Source: Luteibacter yeojuensis
GTDB lineage: Bacteria > Pseudomonadota > Gammaproteobacteria > Xanthomonadales > Rhodanobacteraceae
Assembly: GCF_011742875.1 (NCBI RefSeq)
Contig: NZ_JAAQTL010000001.1
Coordinates: 744,001-808,000, forward strand
Length of the DNA stretch: 64,000 bases
Direction: 5' to 3'
The notes under the pieces are model-generated. The model ran no database searches. It was not told the DNA's origin and worked only from the letters and a program-made list of their open reading frames with translations. Positions within the stretch are counted from its first letter, which is position 1. Every line of letters begins with the position of its first letter. The translations under genes were made by a program, and so were the position numbers. Shown here piece after piece: positions 37,901-46,256 of this stretch.

Positions 37901-38695
37901 GGCGATCTCCGCCCCATGTCTCTCCACCGTGCGGGCGATGCCGGCGCCGGTGGGCACCCGCTCGCCGTACACCACGCAGGTGCCGCCATTCAGCAGCGGG
38001 GCGAAGATCTCGAAGGTGGAGGCATCGAAACCCAGCGGGGCGGCGTGCAGCACCTTCGGCGCGGTGAAGTCGATGTAGTCGGAACGAAGCACGAGCCGCA
38101 GGATCGATGCGTGGCGGATCTCGACCCCCTTGGGCGTGCCCGTGGAGCCGGAGGTGTACATGGCATAAGCCAGGTCGTTCCCCGTTCCCGGGACGGACGG
38201 GCAGGAGCGCGCCTGAGCGTGCCCGGCCAGCGCTACCGCCTCGTCGTCCGGTTCTCCGCCACCGATCCATTCCGACACCTCGTCCTCGAGCTCGGCCACG
38301 GTGAACACCGGGATGTCGTCGCTCCCGGCGACATCGTGCGCCTCGTCGGCGACGGTGGCCGCGACATCCGCATCGCGCAATGCGAACGCCACACGCTCGG
38401 CGGGCCAGCGCGTGTCGATGGGGAGATACGCCGCTCCCGCCTTCAATACGCCGAAGATGGCGATCACGGCCTCGACGGAGCGATCCATCAGCAGCGCCAC
38501 GTAGCTCCCCGGTTCCACGCCCGCCGCCAGGAGCCCGCGCGCGATGCGGTCGCTGCGGGCGTCCAGGTCGGCATAGCTGAGGCATGCCGCATCCGAGACG
38601 ACGGCGATCCGTTCCGCATGCGTCCTGGCCACGGCGGCGAAGCGGCCGTGGACCGTGGCGGTGTCATGGCCGGCAGGGGAAAGTGCGTCGCTCAT
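31985..38695 (-). CDS. Hybrid NRPS-PKS: A-T-KS-AT-ACP-aminotransferase
   Basis: 2236 residues. Loading A domain 1-510 ([40 protein letters not shown]); its pocket residues, by eye alignment to GrsA, read D-A-F-W-M-G-G-T-F, one change from the published Val code DAFWIGGTFK. Carrier Ser in [11 protein letters not shown] near 560; KS about 625-1050 ([30 protein letters not shown]); AT about 1145-1430 (GHSVGE; HAFHS typical of malonyl-CoA); ACP in ELGLDSLSL near 1565; class III PLP aminotransferase about 1780-2190 ([20 protein letters not shown] with the PLP Lys). There is no KR, DH or ER. Predicted action: extend Val by malonate, then transaminate the beta-keto group as in MycA/McyE. Start ATG 38695 with GAGG upstream. 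Confidence 0.93.
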   Translation of the reverse strand: MSDALSPAGHDTATVHGRFAAVARTHAERIAVVSDAACLSYADLDARSDRIARGLLAAGVEPGSYVALLMDRSVEAVIAIFGVLKAGAAYLPIDTRWPAERVAFALRDADVAATVADEAHDVAGSDDIPVFTVAELEDEVSEWIGGGEPDDEAVALAGHAQARSCPSVPGTGNDLAYAMYTSGSTGTPKGVEIRHASILRLVLRSDYIDFTAPKVLHAAPLGFDASTFEIFAPLLNGGTCVVYGERVPTGAGIARTVERHGAEIAWLTAALFNAIVDDDAAHLAGLRVVMTGGEALSVPHVRKAYAALPATTLINGYGPTECTTFATTYVIPRELPDDLGAIPIGRPIGETSLHVLDTEGNEVLPGVTGELFIGGTGVARGYLNRPELTAERFVAGGTRYRTGDLVHWLPDGNLAFVGRVDGQVKIRGYRVETGEIDIALRALPGVAAAAVIAREDTPGDKRLVAYYVAGTDAVNARDLRDALARTLPDYMIPVAWVRMDALPVNDNGKLDRRALPAPDGGRPELAATFAAPRGDIEAKLCAIFADVLGVGTVGRDDNFFDLGGSSLLAARAMTRVHEELSPTPTLVGFFAEPTPAAVAATIEGRAARHALAGRLAGGAQAAGEAVAIVAMAGRFPGAPDAETFWDNLCAGRESIRYFAPDELDPAVSQAERDDPGYVAARGVVDDVDQFDAGFFGMSPREAELTDPQQRLFLELCWECMERAGYVPDGQSVPVGVFGGMHNATYYQKHISGRPDLIEKLGAFQVMLGNEKDYLATRVAHKLNLTGPAISLNTACSTSLVAIAQAFDALRAGRCGMALAGGSSIACPPNSGYIAQEGSMLSPDGHTRTFDAEAQGTVFSDGAAVVLLKRLSDALRDGDPVYAVIRGAAVNNDGAVKASFTAPNAAGQAAVIAMALEDAGVSPRDISYVEAHGTATPLGDPIELEGLTRAFRETTADKGFCALGSLKSNVGHLVMAAGAAGVIKTAFALCERRLPPSLHFNTANPRLGLADSPFVVNDTLRPWQTSGGPLRAGVSSFGVGGTNAHVILEEAPERAPSDAASGPQLLLLSARTPAALGNAAARLADHLAAHPDGNLADTAWTLACGRKAFAQRTHLVAVSTSDAVTKLRDIAAAAMCRACADPAPRMVFLFPGQGSQYAGMGRELHATEPVFRAALDDVALALRDELGFDLRERMFADDAEALKATALTQPATFALEYALARLWMSLGVEPVAMIGHSVGEFVAAALAGVMPLADAARLVARRGRMMQALPAGSMLSVRLGAAELRARLPDALSLAAENAPNASVVSGPTDAVEAFRVALEAEGVACRLLHTSHAFHSAMMDPVLGDFRAEVATVTLAAPRTPIVSTLTGTMLTDAEALSPDYWTKHLRHTVRFSPALLHALEDGTHAFLEVGPRPSLALLARQHAQSRGRTIVASLGDGPTDERVAWLAAAGTLWAAGAAIATQAFDHRDQRRRVRLPTYPFERKRHWIDARLPASLSSIAVAAPLAPPAAVSPAVPELPMPMPSAPAANNRPQRLAGELIALFEDVSGSELEGVDPAANFVELGLDSLSLTQVALQLQKTYALKITFRELMDGCSSFERLAAHIDRLLPAEAQSAAPVPAAVAAPVMAAAPVALATGGGLVQDVIAQQMQIMREQLALLAGAAAPAPLAPASEATPVGAAIAARGARENPASGQGSLAAIAAPTGSAPADGPTNDEEAALAHTTYDVKKAFGAIARIHHTNTDLTTRQRARLDAFMRRYIERSKASKAYTEEHRPHLADPRVVNGFRPLLKEIVYQIVIERSKGSKVWDLDGNMYVDALNGFGMNLFGWQPDFVLDTVRAQLEAGYEIGPQHPLAGIVAKQVCDITGFDRAALCNTGSEAVMGCVRVARTVTGRDTLVIFTGSYHGIFDEVIVRGTKKLKSVPAAPGILRNTSENVLVLDYGTPESLAIICERASSIAAVLVEPVQSRRPDFQPVEFLQELRAITEESGSLLIFDEVVTGFRSHPRGAQAMLGIDADMASYGKVVGGGFPIGVIAGKRRFMDALDGGHWRFGDDSTPTVGVTYFAGTFVRHPLALAAAHAVLNHLKDRGPDLQASLNAKVTAMADELNAFCASVGAPVRIVHFSSVWKTVFTEDHPLQDLLFAMMRSRGIHILDNFPCFFTTAHSEADFAAIATAFRESILEMQEAEFLPRRRETAAFDAEHPPVPGARLGKDPEGRPAWFVPNPDAPGKYLRVTA
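33582..33670. repeat. TATA-type palindromic repeat inside the megasynthase gene
   Basis: Both arms are complete: CCTGTAGGAGCCGCTATAGC... (33582-33608) and its inverse (33644-33670), nearly identical to the intergenic copy at 9082. It encodes residues about 1675-1704 ([20 protein letters not shown], then LAAIAAPTG) of the linker between ACP and aminotransferase, with no stop codon in the used frame. Confidence 0.88.
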
Positions 38696-38963
38696 GGTGT
38701 GGCCTCGTAACCGTTGCGGGCGTGGGACGGCATAGGCCGAACGGTCGATGCGGGAACGGGAAGACCGGACCGGGCGCCCTGCACGCACCGACGGCCAGCT
38801 TTCGCGCCCCTGAAGCCCCTCGAACATCCCGCCGTGCCTTCGGCTTTCATCCGATCCCCCGTCACGCGTGCGGGCCGGATGGCCCTTCGCGTCTGTGGGA
38901 TCTTTATAGCCCTGGCCTCAGGGGCGGCATATACAACTGGCGTGCTAGCCGGGTGGGTATAAA
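38696..38963 (-). promoter_or_regulatory. Upstream region of the NRPS-PKS-glycan operon
   Basis: About 270 bp between the terminator of the upstream gene and the megasynthase start. A TATAAA -10-like hexamer lies on the minus strand at 38903-38908, but no well-spaced -35 is evident, so a regulated or alternative-sigma promoter is possible. No other gene is supported here. Confidence 0.3.
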
Positions 38964-38964
38964 C

Positions 38965-38996
38965 AAAAAAGGCGCCGCACACAGGCATGCGGCGCC
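38965..38996 (-). terminator. Rho-independent terminator after Ig-like repeat gene
   Basis: Minus-strand hairpin with 9-bp stem GGCGCCGCA/TGCGGCGCC (38971-38979 and 38988-38996) followed by TTTTTT (38965-38970). It isolates the 39016-43214 genes from the megasynthase operon. Confidence 0.9.
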
Positions 38997-39015
38997 GTCA
39001 CGCGAAAAGTGGAAC

Positions 39016-40932
39016 TCAGCGCTTGAACTTGAAGGAATCGAAGCGAACGACGTCGACCGTGCGGATTTCCAGGTGCCTGATCCGCCGCCGGCCCTGATCA
39101 TTGAAGATGACCTCGCTCTGTTTCTCGGCGGGACCTCCGATGGAGAAGATGGGGCTTATGACATTGAGGTTCGCGTCCTTGAACGAGACCGTCACTGTAC
39201 GGTGCACGGAAGTCACCGCGAAACGGACCACGTCCCAGCTCTGGGCGAAGTTCACGAAGAACGTATTGCTGTGGGTTATCCCCGTAGGATTGCCGACGTA
39301 GAATGTGTTTCCCCTGAAGTCCACGGTTTCCGGTTGGAAAGGATATTTTTCGACCCCGAGCTCCTCTGCGGTGGGGTGGAACCGGTCGGGGTCGAAGTAC
39401 ATGTTCATCACCTGCGTTCCCGTTTCGGGGAAAACGATGGTGCGTCCCGGATTGACGTGGCGGAGCCTGTCGTTGTCGAAGTTGTATTCGAGGTCCCAGT
39501 CGCCAGGCACCGTACCTACGATGACGAGGCCCCTGGCCGGCGCGGAAATGGCAGGCTGGGCATTCGGCTGCACGGTATACACGATACTGCCCGTCCCCCC
39601 CGCCGCGGGAACGATCTTGCTTGTGGGCACCCGGATGCTGAGCACGCCGGCGCCGGCGAAGTCGGAACCGAAGCGAACCTGCGTGTCGGTATATGTCGTG
39701 CCAGCCCTCGTGAAGGTCGAGGTGACGGTGATCCGGTCCGAATCGGCGAGGAACGCGTAGCGGGGGATCTGAACAAGGAGACCGCTTGGGTGCAGCTGAG
39801 CGACATCGACCTGGAAGTTCGGAAACTCGGGCGTGTTCACCGGGGCAAGGGTCGCGTCGCCTCCCTTGACTAGCGCGGTCGTCACGCCGGATCGAAGCAG
39901 GGGTTGACGGGCGACTTCATACCTGAGGCGCATCTGGCCCGTCGAGATGTCCTTCACAAGCGCATTGGGTATATCCACCCTCACCGACTCGGTGTCGTTG
40001 CCCTGGACAGTAAGGCTGTAGGGGGGGAGGGTGATCCCATCATCATTGATGCGCTCGGCTATGAGCGTGATGCTATCGGTCCTGACCATGCCCGAAAAGG
40101 CGATCAGTACGTAGACATCCCTGTCGCGAAGGAGATCGAGATCGATGACGCCGTCCAGGTGTTCCGGGAGGATCGGTCTCGGCAAAAGTGGCCTTCCCGC
40201 GTCGACGACCCTGGCCGCGGCGTAGTAGGAATGGTTGTTGACGTTGTCGGTGATGTAGTAGTCGACACGCGCGACGCCGCCGTCCGTTTCGCTGATGACC
40301 TCCCAGGGCACGGTCACCTCGACCGGTCTTCCTCTCTGGCCCTCCGTCGTGATCTCGAATGGGCCGAGACTTCTGCTTCCCCAGCGCACGAACAGTTTGT
40401 CGCCGATGCTCATGTTTTCCCATGGCGGAACGTTCATTCGCAGCGGCTGACCCTGTGGAATATCGTTCTCCAGTTCGGGGATGCGTCCGAGGTTGGTGTT
40501 GACATAGGACGGGTCGCCGAACACCGGAATGCCTCCGGGGGGCTGGAAATCGATGAGGTAATTGGAGAGGCGCACCGACTCGATGGCTTCCAGCGGTCTG
40601 ACGACGGCATACCAGATATCGACACGTCCAATCTGGTTGTCGGGAACATACCGAAGGAGTTGATCGGCGGGGGCAAGGATTTCGATTTCGCCGGTCGGTC
40701 CGTCGGGCAGCGGCACCTGTGCTATCGGTACCCCGTCGTCCCCAAAAAAAAGAACAAGTGTGTCTCCTCTCTGCGTTTCGGCGAAGGGGCCGGCATAGAA
40801 GACGGCATGATAGGGCTCTTGTGCGATGGTCCGGCGGTTGATGCCATGGTCGAACGAATCGAAGGCGTACCGTGGAGCGGGATATACATCCTTGGTCCTA
40901 TGGGGGCGTAGGGGTTCCAAATCCTTTTGCAT
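39016..40932 (-). CDS. Ig-like repeat protein, function unknown
   Basis: 638 residues from ATG 40932 (AAGGAG eight bases upstream). No signal peptide or membrane helix. It looks built of about four beta-sandwich repeats of 90-130 residues (for example LRMNVPPWENMSIGDKLFVR ... VDYYITDNVNNHSYYAA) followed by a C-terminal beta-rich domain from about 500 (TFYVGNPTGITHSNTFFVNF). Similar unassigned proteins occur in environmental gammaproteobacteria. Likely paired with the gene at 41004; followed by a strong terminator. Role unknown. Confidence 0.75.
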   Translation of the reverse strand: MQKDLEPLRPHRTKDVYPAPRYAFDSFDHGINRRTIAQEPYHAVFYAGPFAETQRGDTLVLFFGDDGVPIAQVPLPDGPTGEIEILAPADQLLRYVPDNQIGRVDIWYAVVRPLEAIESVRLSNYLIDFQPPGGIPVFGDPSYVNTNLGRIPELENDIPQGQPLRMNVPPWENMSIGDKLFVRWGSRSLGPFEITTEGQRGRPVEVTVPWEVISETDGGVARVDYYITDNVNNHSYYAAARVVDAGRPLLPRPILPEHLDGVIDLDLLRDRDVYVLIAFSGMVRTDSITLIAERINDDGITLPPYSLTVQGNDTESVRVDIPNALVKDISTGQMRLRYEVARQPLLRSGVTTALVKGGDATLAPVNTPEFPNFQVDVAQLHPSGLLVQIPRYAFLADSDRITVTSTFTRAGTTYTDTQVRFGSDFAGAGVLSIRVPTSKIVPAAGGTGSIVYTVQPNAQPAISAPARGLVIVGTVPGDWDLEYNFDNDRLRHVNPGRTIVFPETGTQVMNMYFDPDRFHPTAEELGVEKYPFQPETVDFRGNTFYVGNPTGITHSNTFFVNFAQSWDVVRFAVTSVHRTVTVSFKDANLNVISPIFSIGGPAEKQSEVIFNDQGRRRIRHLEIRTVDVVRFDSFKFKR

Positions 40933-40950
40933 GGCGATGCTCCTTGAGCA

Positions 40951-40982
40951 GGCCACTCGCGTTATCGCGAGTGGCCTCTTTT
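40951..40982. other. Strong hairpin between the two Ig-like protein genes
   Basis: 11-bp perfect stem GGCCACTCGCG / CGCGAGTGGCC with a TTAT loop. The T-run (TCTTTT, 40977-40982) follows it on the plus strand, whereas both flanking genes are on the minus strand. It could terminate antisense transcription or stabilise the intergenic mRNA. Confidence 0.7.
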
Positions 40983-41003
40983 CCGTAGGGTTTTCTTCGC
41001 CGA

Positions 41004-43214
41004 TCAGGTAGCCGTGCGAGCATCGACATCAAGGAAGAGGCTGTTAACCGCATCGGACACACCCGTTCCAGACCCGTTGGTGATGGTGAAACTCACCCTG
41101 ATGGAACCACGGCCGATGTTTCCGTCCGCATTGAGACGGCGAATCAGCGGGTCATAGGGAATAATGATATCGGCGAAGCGCTTTTCCTCGGTAGCCGGTG
41201 GCCGTTCTTCGCCATCGGGGAATGGCGGAAGCTCGTTGCCGAGGAGAGCGTCTTCAGGGATAGCGGTTGCCTTGCTGCCGCCGACGTCGATGTCGGTGAC
41301 GGTGTACTCGGGCAAGGCTTCCGAAAATGCCGGCGCCCTCGTTCCGGTACGGTTGTCGTAACCGTGGACGGTCACGACGATTCTGTCTCCCTGGGCCATG
41401 TTCGCATAGTGATGTATACGAACGATGACGCCGCTGAATCTTGTGCCGTCGGATGCATTACCGCGAGCGCGGCGCAGATTCATCGATGGCTGGATGGGGC
41501 CGCCAGCAGACATGACCCTCTGCCGGCTGTCACGGAACATCCAATGATCGAATCCGATCGGATTGCCGCCTCCCGGCAGGCCGCTACTGGCCGTCACTTC
41601 GACGGGCCATATAGGCGATACCTCGGTGTTGTTCGCTCCGCCGGGATGTGCCCGGAAATTGTCATAGCGGACATAATTGGTGCCGTCGATCAGCGCTCCG
41701 GCGTTGATGGGGTAGATCAGGTCGTCACCGGCGACGGCCGACATCGACGCTCCGATCTGGACGGGATTGCTGCCGTCCATGCCTACCTTGTACAGGGTAA
41801 CGCGATCGTTGGTTTCGAATGCCTCGCTGCCGTCCTCGGCAAGATGCGGAATCGTTCCGGTCAGCGGCCCTGTCGAATCTTCGGGAGGAATCACATCGTC
41901 GGCGGGGCTGTTGGGTCCGCGGACGATGCCTTTCAGCAGATCCGTGCCCCAGCCCGATGCCCGCAAGTCGCACCTGATCTGCCGGGCAAATCGGTTCGGA
42001 ATGGTAAAACCGTCGCGAATCAACACATAATCGATAGTGAAGACAAACTGCCCGTTAGTACCCGCTCCGAGCTCTTCGATGACGGTGGTGGAAATGATGC
42101 CGACTGCCACGTCGTCGCCCGGGTTTCCGACAATAACCGGCAGGGTGATCAGATAGTTTCCATCGATCGTCACCTGGACCTGGTCGCCCGGGAGTGGTGT
42201 GTCGTAGTAGGGCACGATGAATTCCGGCGGCGTTCGCGCGTCGGTCAGGTCGATCAGGGTCGGCAGCGGGTCGTCGTCGTGCAACGGCACCACGATAGGC
42301 TGGAAACCGGTGGGAGAACGGCCAATGAGCAGATTGACCTCATGCGGGAGGCCCGTATTCTGGTTTCCGGCCACGTCCTGGGCCTTGAGAGCCACGCTGA
42401 CGCGGCCATCGATATCGTTGTTTTCGAAGAATTCCAAGGGTACCAGCACGTCCAGGAAGTGTGCGGGCTCGGGAATCCTGCCCGTTGCGAACTCGTACGA
42501 ATCGCCTGTGCCTATGACAGTGAAGACGAGCCAGGTTTCATCGTCCGGCTCATGTCCGAAGTAGGCGATGATCCTCGCCTTGAATCCGCCGTCCGCTTCG
42601 ATCTGCGCTTTCGTTACGCCGCTTTCGAGGTATTCGTCGGGCAGGTAGACATCGGAGAACTCCGGGACGTTGCCTGGTACCCTTTTGTCGAACCGGATTC
42701 GATAGACATTGGATACGTATGGATTGCTGATGTCGCTACCCTGGCCGACGTAGAGTTCGTATTGCACATCTTGCCCGTCTGCGATGCCAAGTTGCGCAAG
42801 ATCGAGTCCCATCTCGTAGTTGGCGCCGGGGAAATCGGCGAAGTCGACGACCTCACTAAAGGCGATAATGTCTACCGGAAACTCCGGATCGTCACCTCGG
42901 TTGATGAGGAAAGCATAAGCCTGGTCGTCGGGCCCCGCATTGGGCATTTTCGGACAGCTGACCATGACGACGCTATCGAGCAACGCGATAGGTATGACTT
43001 TCTTGGCATCGTCGGGTTGATCGGGATTGCCGACGATATCGAGCGCGACATCGATGGCAGGGTCGATAGGGACGCGGTCGAACGGGGAATTGCCCGACGT
43101 CATCTCGTTGATGAAATCCGCGATGGCTTCCTCCTCGCGAAGGCGGACCAGTTTGCGCTTCCGCATATCCGCTGCGGTTTCGAACGTGTGCGACGGCGAT
43201 AGCTTCGCATTCAT
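41004..43214 (-). CDS. Large Ig-like repeat protein, function unknown
   Basis: 736 residues from ATG 43214 (AAGGAG seven bases upstream). No signal peptide. Residues about 45-185 form a module (KVIPIALLDSVVMVSCPK ... GSDISNPYVSNVYRIRFDKR) that is clearly related to the N-terminal module of the RCC1-like protein at 51795. Further beta-sandwich repeats follow, ending in a calcium-like Asp-rich tail (SDAVNSLFLDVDARTAT). Probably co-transcribed with the 39016 gene. Function unknown; surface or adhesin-type role is only an inference from the architecture. Confidence 0.75.
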   Translation of the reverse strand: MNAKLSPSHTFETAADMRKRKLVRLREEEAIADFINEMTSGNSPFDRVPIDPAIDVALDIVGNPDQPDDAKKVIPIALLDSVVMVSCPKMPNAGPDDQAYAFLINRGDDPEFPVDIIAFSEVVDFADFPGANYEMGLDLAQLGIADGQDVQYELYVGQGSDISNPYVSNVYRIRFDKRVPGNVPEFSDVYLPDEYLESGVTKAQIEADGGFKARIIAYFGHEPDDETWLVFTVIGTGDSYEFATGRIPEPAHFLDVLVPLEFFENNDIDGRVSVALKAQDVAGNQNTGLPHEVNLLIGRSPTGFQPIVVPLHDDDPLPTLIDLTDARTPPEFIVPYYDTPLPGDQVQVTIDGNYLITLPVIVGNPGDDVAVGIISTTVIEELGAGTNGQFVFTIDYVLIRDGFTIPNRFARQIRCDLRASGWGTDLLKGIVRGPNSPADDVIPPEDSTGPLTGTIPHLAEDGSEAFETNDRVTLYKVGMDGSNPVQIGASMSAVAGDDLIYPINAGALIDGTNYVRYDNFRAHPGGANNTEVSPIWPVEVTASSGLPGGGNPIGFDHWMFRDSRQRVMSAGGPIQPSMNLRRARGNASDGTRFSGVIVRIHHYANMAQGDRIVVTVHGYDNRTGTRAPAFSEALPEYTVTDIDVGGSKATAIPEDALLGNELPPFPDGEERPPATEEKRFADIIIPYDPLIRRLNADGNIGRGSIRVSFTITNGSGTGVSDAVNSLFLDVDARTAT

Positions 43215-43662
43215 GACTTGCTCCTTGTCGTGAGAACCGATCCCTGGTGGACGCCTAAGAAGGACTCGCGACACCGTCATCCCGTGCCGCGGTGGTAGGC
43301 ACACGCAACGCTATCGGGTTCGAGAGCGGACGAATATAGGTCTGAAGTTGTAGGTGGGAGCAGCGGTCGCGGGAGCGACGCGTATTCGGCCAGTTTCACC
43401 CCGATTTCATGTCGCCGTGCCTAGCTAGCAACGATATCCCCGGTTTTCGTCGGCGCTCGCGTCATCGTGGCGCAGGAAGGGTAACTTCGTGCGATACATG
43501 CAATTTAGGACTACATCCCATTCTTCGCCGCACTGCGGCGTGGAAGAATGCGCGGATCCCCATTCCCATCCAGGCGTTTGTACGTCGAATGCGTCGTCAT
43601 GTCCTAGAGACGTGACCGTCAGGCGCATTCTTCGGCCACGCCTATCGCCCGAGGATCTCGAA
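43215..43662. promoter_or_regulatory. Divergent intergenic region before the autotransporter
   Basis: 448 bp between the Ig-like gene (minus) and the autotransporter (plus). Several short frames cross it, but none has a ribosome-binding site or recognisable product. It must hold both promoters; no clear -35/-10 pair could be singled out. Confidence 0.35.
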
Positions 43663-46164
43663 GTGAAAACCCTGAAATGCGCCGCGTCGCCGCGCAAGAA
43701 TATGTATGCCTTGGCACTATTGTCCGTGGCGGTACCGGCCCAGGTGGCTTTCGCAGGCGCGATCAGCGGTCCAGGTCAATCGGCGGAGGTCGGTCCCGGT
43801 TCACCGGTGGAATCGTGGACAGTGAGCAATCGCGCTGTGCTGAACGTGATCGACGGCGGAGTAACCGGCCAGATTTCGATTGGCTCGGGCGGTTCCCTCC
43901 GCATGACGGGTGGAACTGTCGTTGCGAGCACGAATCCATCCATTCTTGGACTCGCCGCGATCCGCATAATCGGCGGTAATGGGCGCGGCTCGAGCGCGTT
44001 GATCGAGCGCTCCAACGTGACCGATACCACGGGAAGGGCTATCTCCCTGCTGTACTCCAATGGCAGCGTTCCGCAAAGTTCCGCCACGGTGAATGCCTCG
44101 GAACTGACGGGCGCCACGGATGGTGCCTTCGCGGCCAGTGGCGGTCTGTTGCGCATCGACCAGGGTTCGACAGTTACCGGCAATGACGGTAGCGGTGCGA
44201 TCCTGACAACGGGACGTATCGAGGTCGCCGGGGGCTCACGCGTCCACGGTAGCGCCAACGGCATTCGCGTTGTCGACACGACGCGGGCACCCGGTGAAGA
44301 TCAGGGACGCGCCGTGGTCGTCGACGGTGCCGTGGTATCTGGTGGAAGCGGGCCCGGCATCCTGGTCGACTCGCAGGGCGGTAAGAACACCGTGGCGACG
44401 ATCTTCCTGACCAACGGTGCCTCCGTCACGGGTGGCAATGGCGTGGCCGTTCAGGTTGTCGCGAATACGGAGACCAACCTGGCGATCAGTGCGAGCGATA
44501 TCGTTGGCGACATGGTATCCGCGGGCGGACGCCTCGATATTTCAATGCACGATGGCAGCACCGTGACAGGAGGCATGAACAACGTCGGTGCGTTGGCGCT
44601 CGACGGTAATTCCGCATGGCGTGTCGGCGGAAACTCCGATGTCGGGTCCCTCGCCATGAAGGATTCGGCGTTGATGTTCGAGCCACGAGGCAACGGGACA
44701 CATTCAACCGTCACCGTGCGCGGCGATTTTTCCGGATCGGGCGCGACCGTCGGCTTCAACACGACGATGAACGCCGGCGGCGCACTGGCAAACCAGGCGA
44801 CCGATCGCCTGCTGATCGAAGGCAGCGTGACGACGACCGGTCCCACGGCGATCCAGGTGACGCCCGGTGGAGCCGGGGCGAACACGGATACCAACGGCAA
44901 TGGCAAGGTCGACGCCGACGAAGGCATCTCGCTCATCCAGGTGGCCGGCGATTCGCGCAGGGACGCATTTACGTTGCGTGGCGGCTATGTCGCGGCGGGG
45001 CCTTTCCAGTACACGTTGCATGCCTTTGGCCCCGGCGAAACGGATGCCGGGCAGAACCTGCTTGCTTCCGGGAAGCTCAACTGGGATTACCGTCTCGGCA
45101 ACAAGATCGTCTGCGACGGCGACTGCCCGCTCGACCCGGAAACCGGTGAGCCCGATCCGGGCAACCCGGGCGACCCTGGCGAACCCGAGATTCCCGAGCG
45201 CGTCGCCGTGGTGCCTCAGTTGCCGTCCTACGTGTCCGCTCCCGCCGCGCTGCTGACTTACGGAGACATGATGACCGACGGCCTGCGCCAGCGCCTGGGC
45301 GACATTCGCCAGGGCGAGTCGCATGACCCGGTGGGCGGCGAGATGTTCGCCCGTTACCTCGGCGGCCAGCTGCGTTACTCGTCGAACCGTTCGTTCAAGA
45401 ATTATGGCTATGGGTTCGACCAGCAGGTGAACGCCCTCCAGCTCGGCGGCAGCCTTATCGCGCTGGACGGCGATGACGGCACGCTGCGCGCGGGTTGGGC
45501 GGTCGACCACGGCACGACGCGTGTCAGTCCGAAGGCGGCCGACGGCAACAGTTCGGCGAAGTATCGCGCGAACGGCGTTTCCGGTTGGCTCACCTGGCAG
45601 CATGGCGGCGGCTTCTGGATCGACGGTGTGGTCGGCGCAATCCGGTATCGCGGCGATGTCGGCACCGATCTGCGCGGTGCCGACGTGGCCCGCATCCGGG
45701 CCCATGGCTGGATGACATCCGTGGAAGCGGGCATGCCCTTTGCCCTGGGCAACGCCTGGACGGTCGAGCCGCGCTTCCAGTTGAAGCACCAGTCGCTCAA
45801 TTTCCGCGACTTCGTCGACGGCGATAACCTCTCCGTGGAACTGGGTACGGCGAAGCAGACGAGCGCGACGATCGGCGGGCGTCTTTCCCGGATGGCGAAC
45901 CCCGTATTCATGCCGTACGTTGGCGTGGATCTCACCCATACGAGCAACGGCGATCCGCGCGTGGATGTTTCCAGCGAGGAATGGAATATCGCCGACCGAT
46001 TCGGATCGGGCCGTGTCGGCAATGCCTACCGCGTCTCGCTGGGCGCGGTGAGCCAGCTCGGCCGGAACGTGCAGGTCTACGGCGAGGGTACCTACCGCCA
46101 CTTCGTCGGCGGCTACGGCATGCAGGGCCTGGCCGGGAATATCGGGGTTCGCGTCACGTTCTGA
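43663..46164 (+). CDS. Type Va autotransporter with pertactin-like passenger
   Basis: 833 residues from GTG 43663 (GAGG upstream); the frame is open to 43489, but only this start gives a signal peptide (MYALALLSVAVPAQVAFAG). Passenger about 35-530 is a parallel beta-helix of repeated VxGGSGVxLxxGASVTG-like strands. A Cys-bounded Pro/Gly/Asp hinge (KIVCDGDCPLDPETGEPDPG) leads to a 12-strand beta-barrel of about 270 residues ending NIGVRVTF with the terminal aromatic. It inserts in the outer membrane and displays the passenger, probably as an adhesin or biofilm factor. Confidence 0.92.
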   Translation: MKTLKCAASPRKNMYALALLSVAVPAQVAFAGAISGPGQSAEVGPGSPVESWTVSNRAVLNVIDGGVTGQISIGSGGSLRMTGGTVVASTNPSILGLAAIRIIGGNGRGSSALIERSNVTDTTGRAISLLYSNGSVPQSSATVNASELTGATDGAFAASGGLLRIDQGSTVTGNDGSGAILTTGRIEVAGGSRVHGSANGIRVVDTTRAPGEDQGRAVVVDGAVVSGGSGPGILVDSQGGKNTVATIFLTNGASVTGGNGVAVQVVANTETNLAISASDIVGDMVSAGGRLDISMHDGSTVTGGMNNVGALALDGNSAWRVGGNSDVGSLAMKDSALMFEPRGNGTHSTVTVRGDFSGSGATVGFNTTMNAGGALANQATDRLLIEGSVTTTGPTAIQVTPGGAGANTDTNGNGKVDADEGISLIQVAGDSRRDAFTLRGGYVAAGPFQYTLHAFGPGETDAGQNLLASGKLNWDYRLGNKIVCDGDCPLDPETGEPDPGNPGDPGEPEIPERVAVVPQLPSYVSAPAALLTYGDMMTDGLRQRLGDIRQGESHDPVGGEMFARYLGGQLRYSSNRSFKNYGYGFDQQVNALQLGGSLIALDGDDGTLRAGWAVDHGTTRVSPKAADGNSSAKYRANGVSGWLTWQHGGGFWIDGVVGAIRYRGDVGTDLRGADVARIRAHGWMTSVEAGMPFALGNAWTVEPRFQLKHQSLNFRDFVDGDNLSVELGTAKQTSATIGGRLSRMANPVFMPYVGVDLTHTSNGDPRVDVSSEEWNIADRFGSGRVGNAYRVSLGAVSQLGRNVQVYGEGTYRHFVGGYGMQGLAGNIGVRVTF

Positions 46165-46212
46165 CCTGCCGAGGTATCCGGCACCCCAGGCGCGGGGAGC
46201 TGCGCCTGCCGC

Positions 46213-46250
46213 GCCCGCGCGACTGGTTCTGAGGGAGCGGTCGCGCGGGC
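46213..46250. terminator. Bidirectional hairpin between convergent genes
   Basis: Perfect 11-bp stem GCCCGCGCGAC (46213-46223) / GTCGCGCGGGC (46240-46250) with a 16-base loop, between the convergent autotransporter and RCC1-like genes. No T-run, so termination would be weak or Rho-assisted. Confidence 0.55.
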
Positions 46251-46256
46251 GTCGGT

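Noticed and set aside
35429..38710. 1093-residue plus-strand frame opposite the hybrid megasynthase
   Set aside because: Antisense shadow of the A, KS and AT domains; no recognisable motif or ribosome-binding site.
43489..43662. N-terminal extension of the autotransporter from 43489
   Set aside because: It would bury the signal peptide behind 58 residues including many Cys and His; the GTG at 43663 has GAGG upstream and gives a normal signal peptide.
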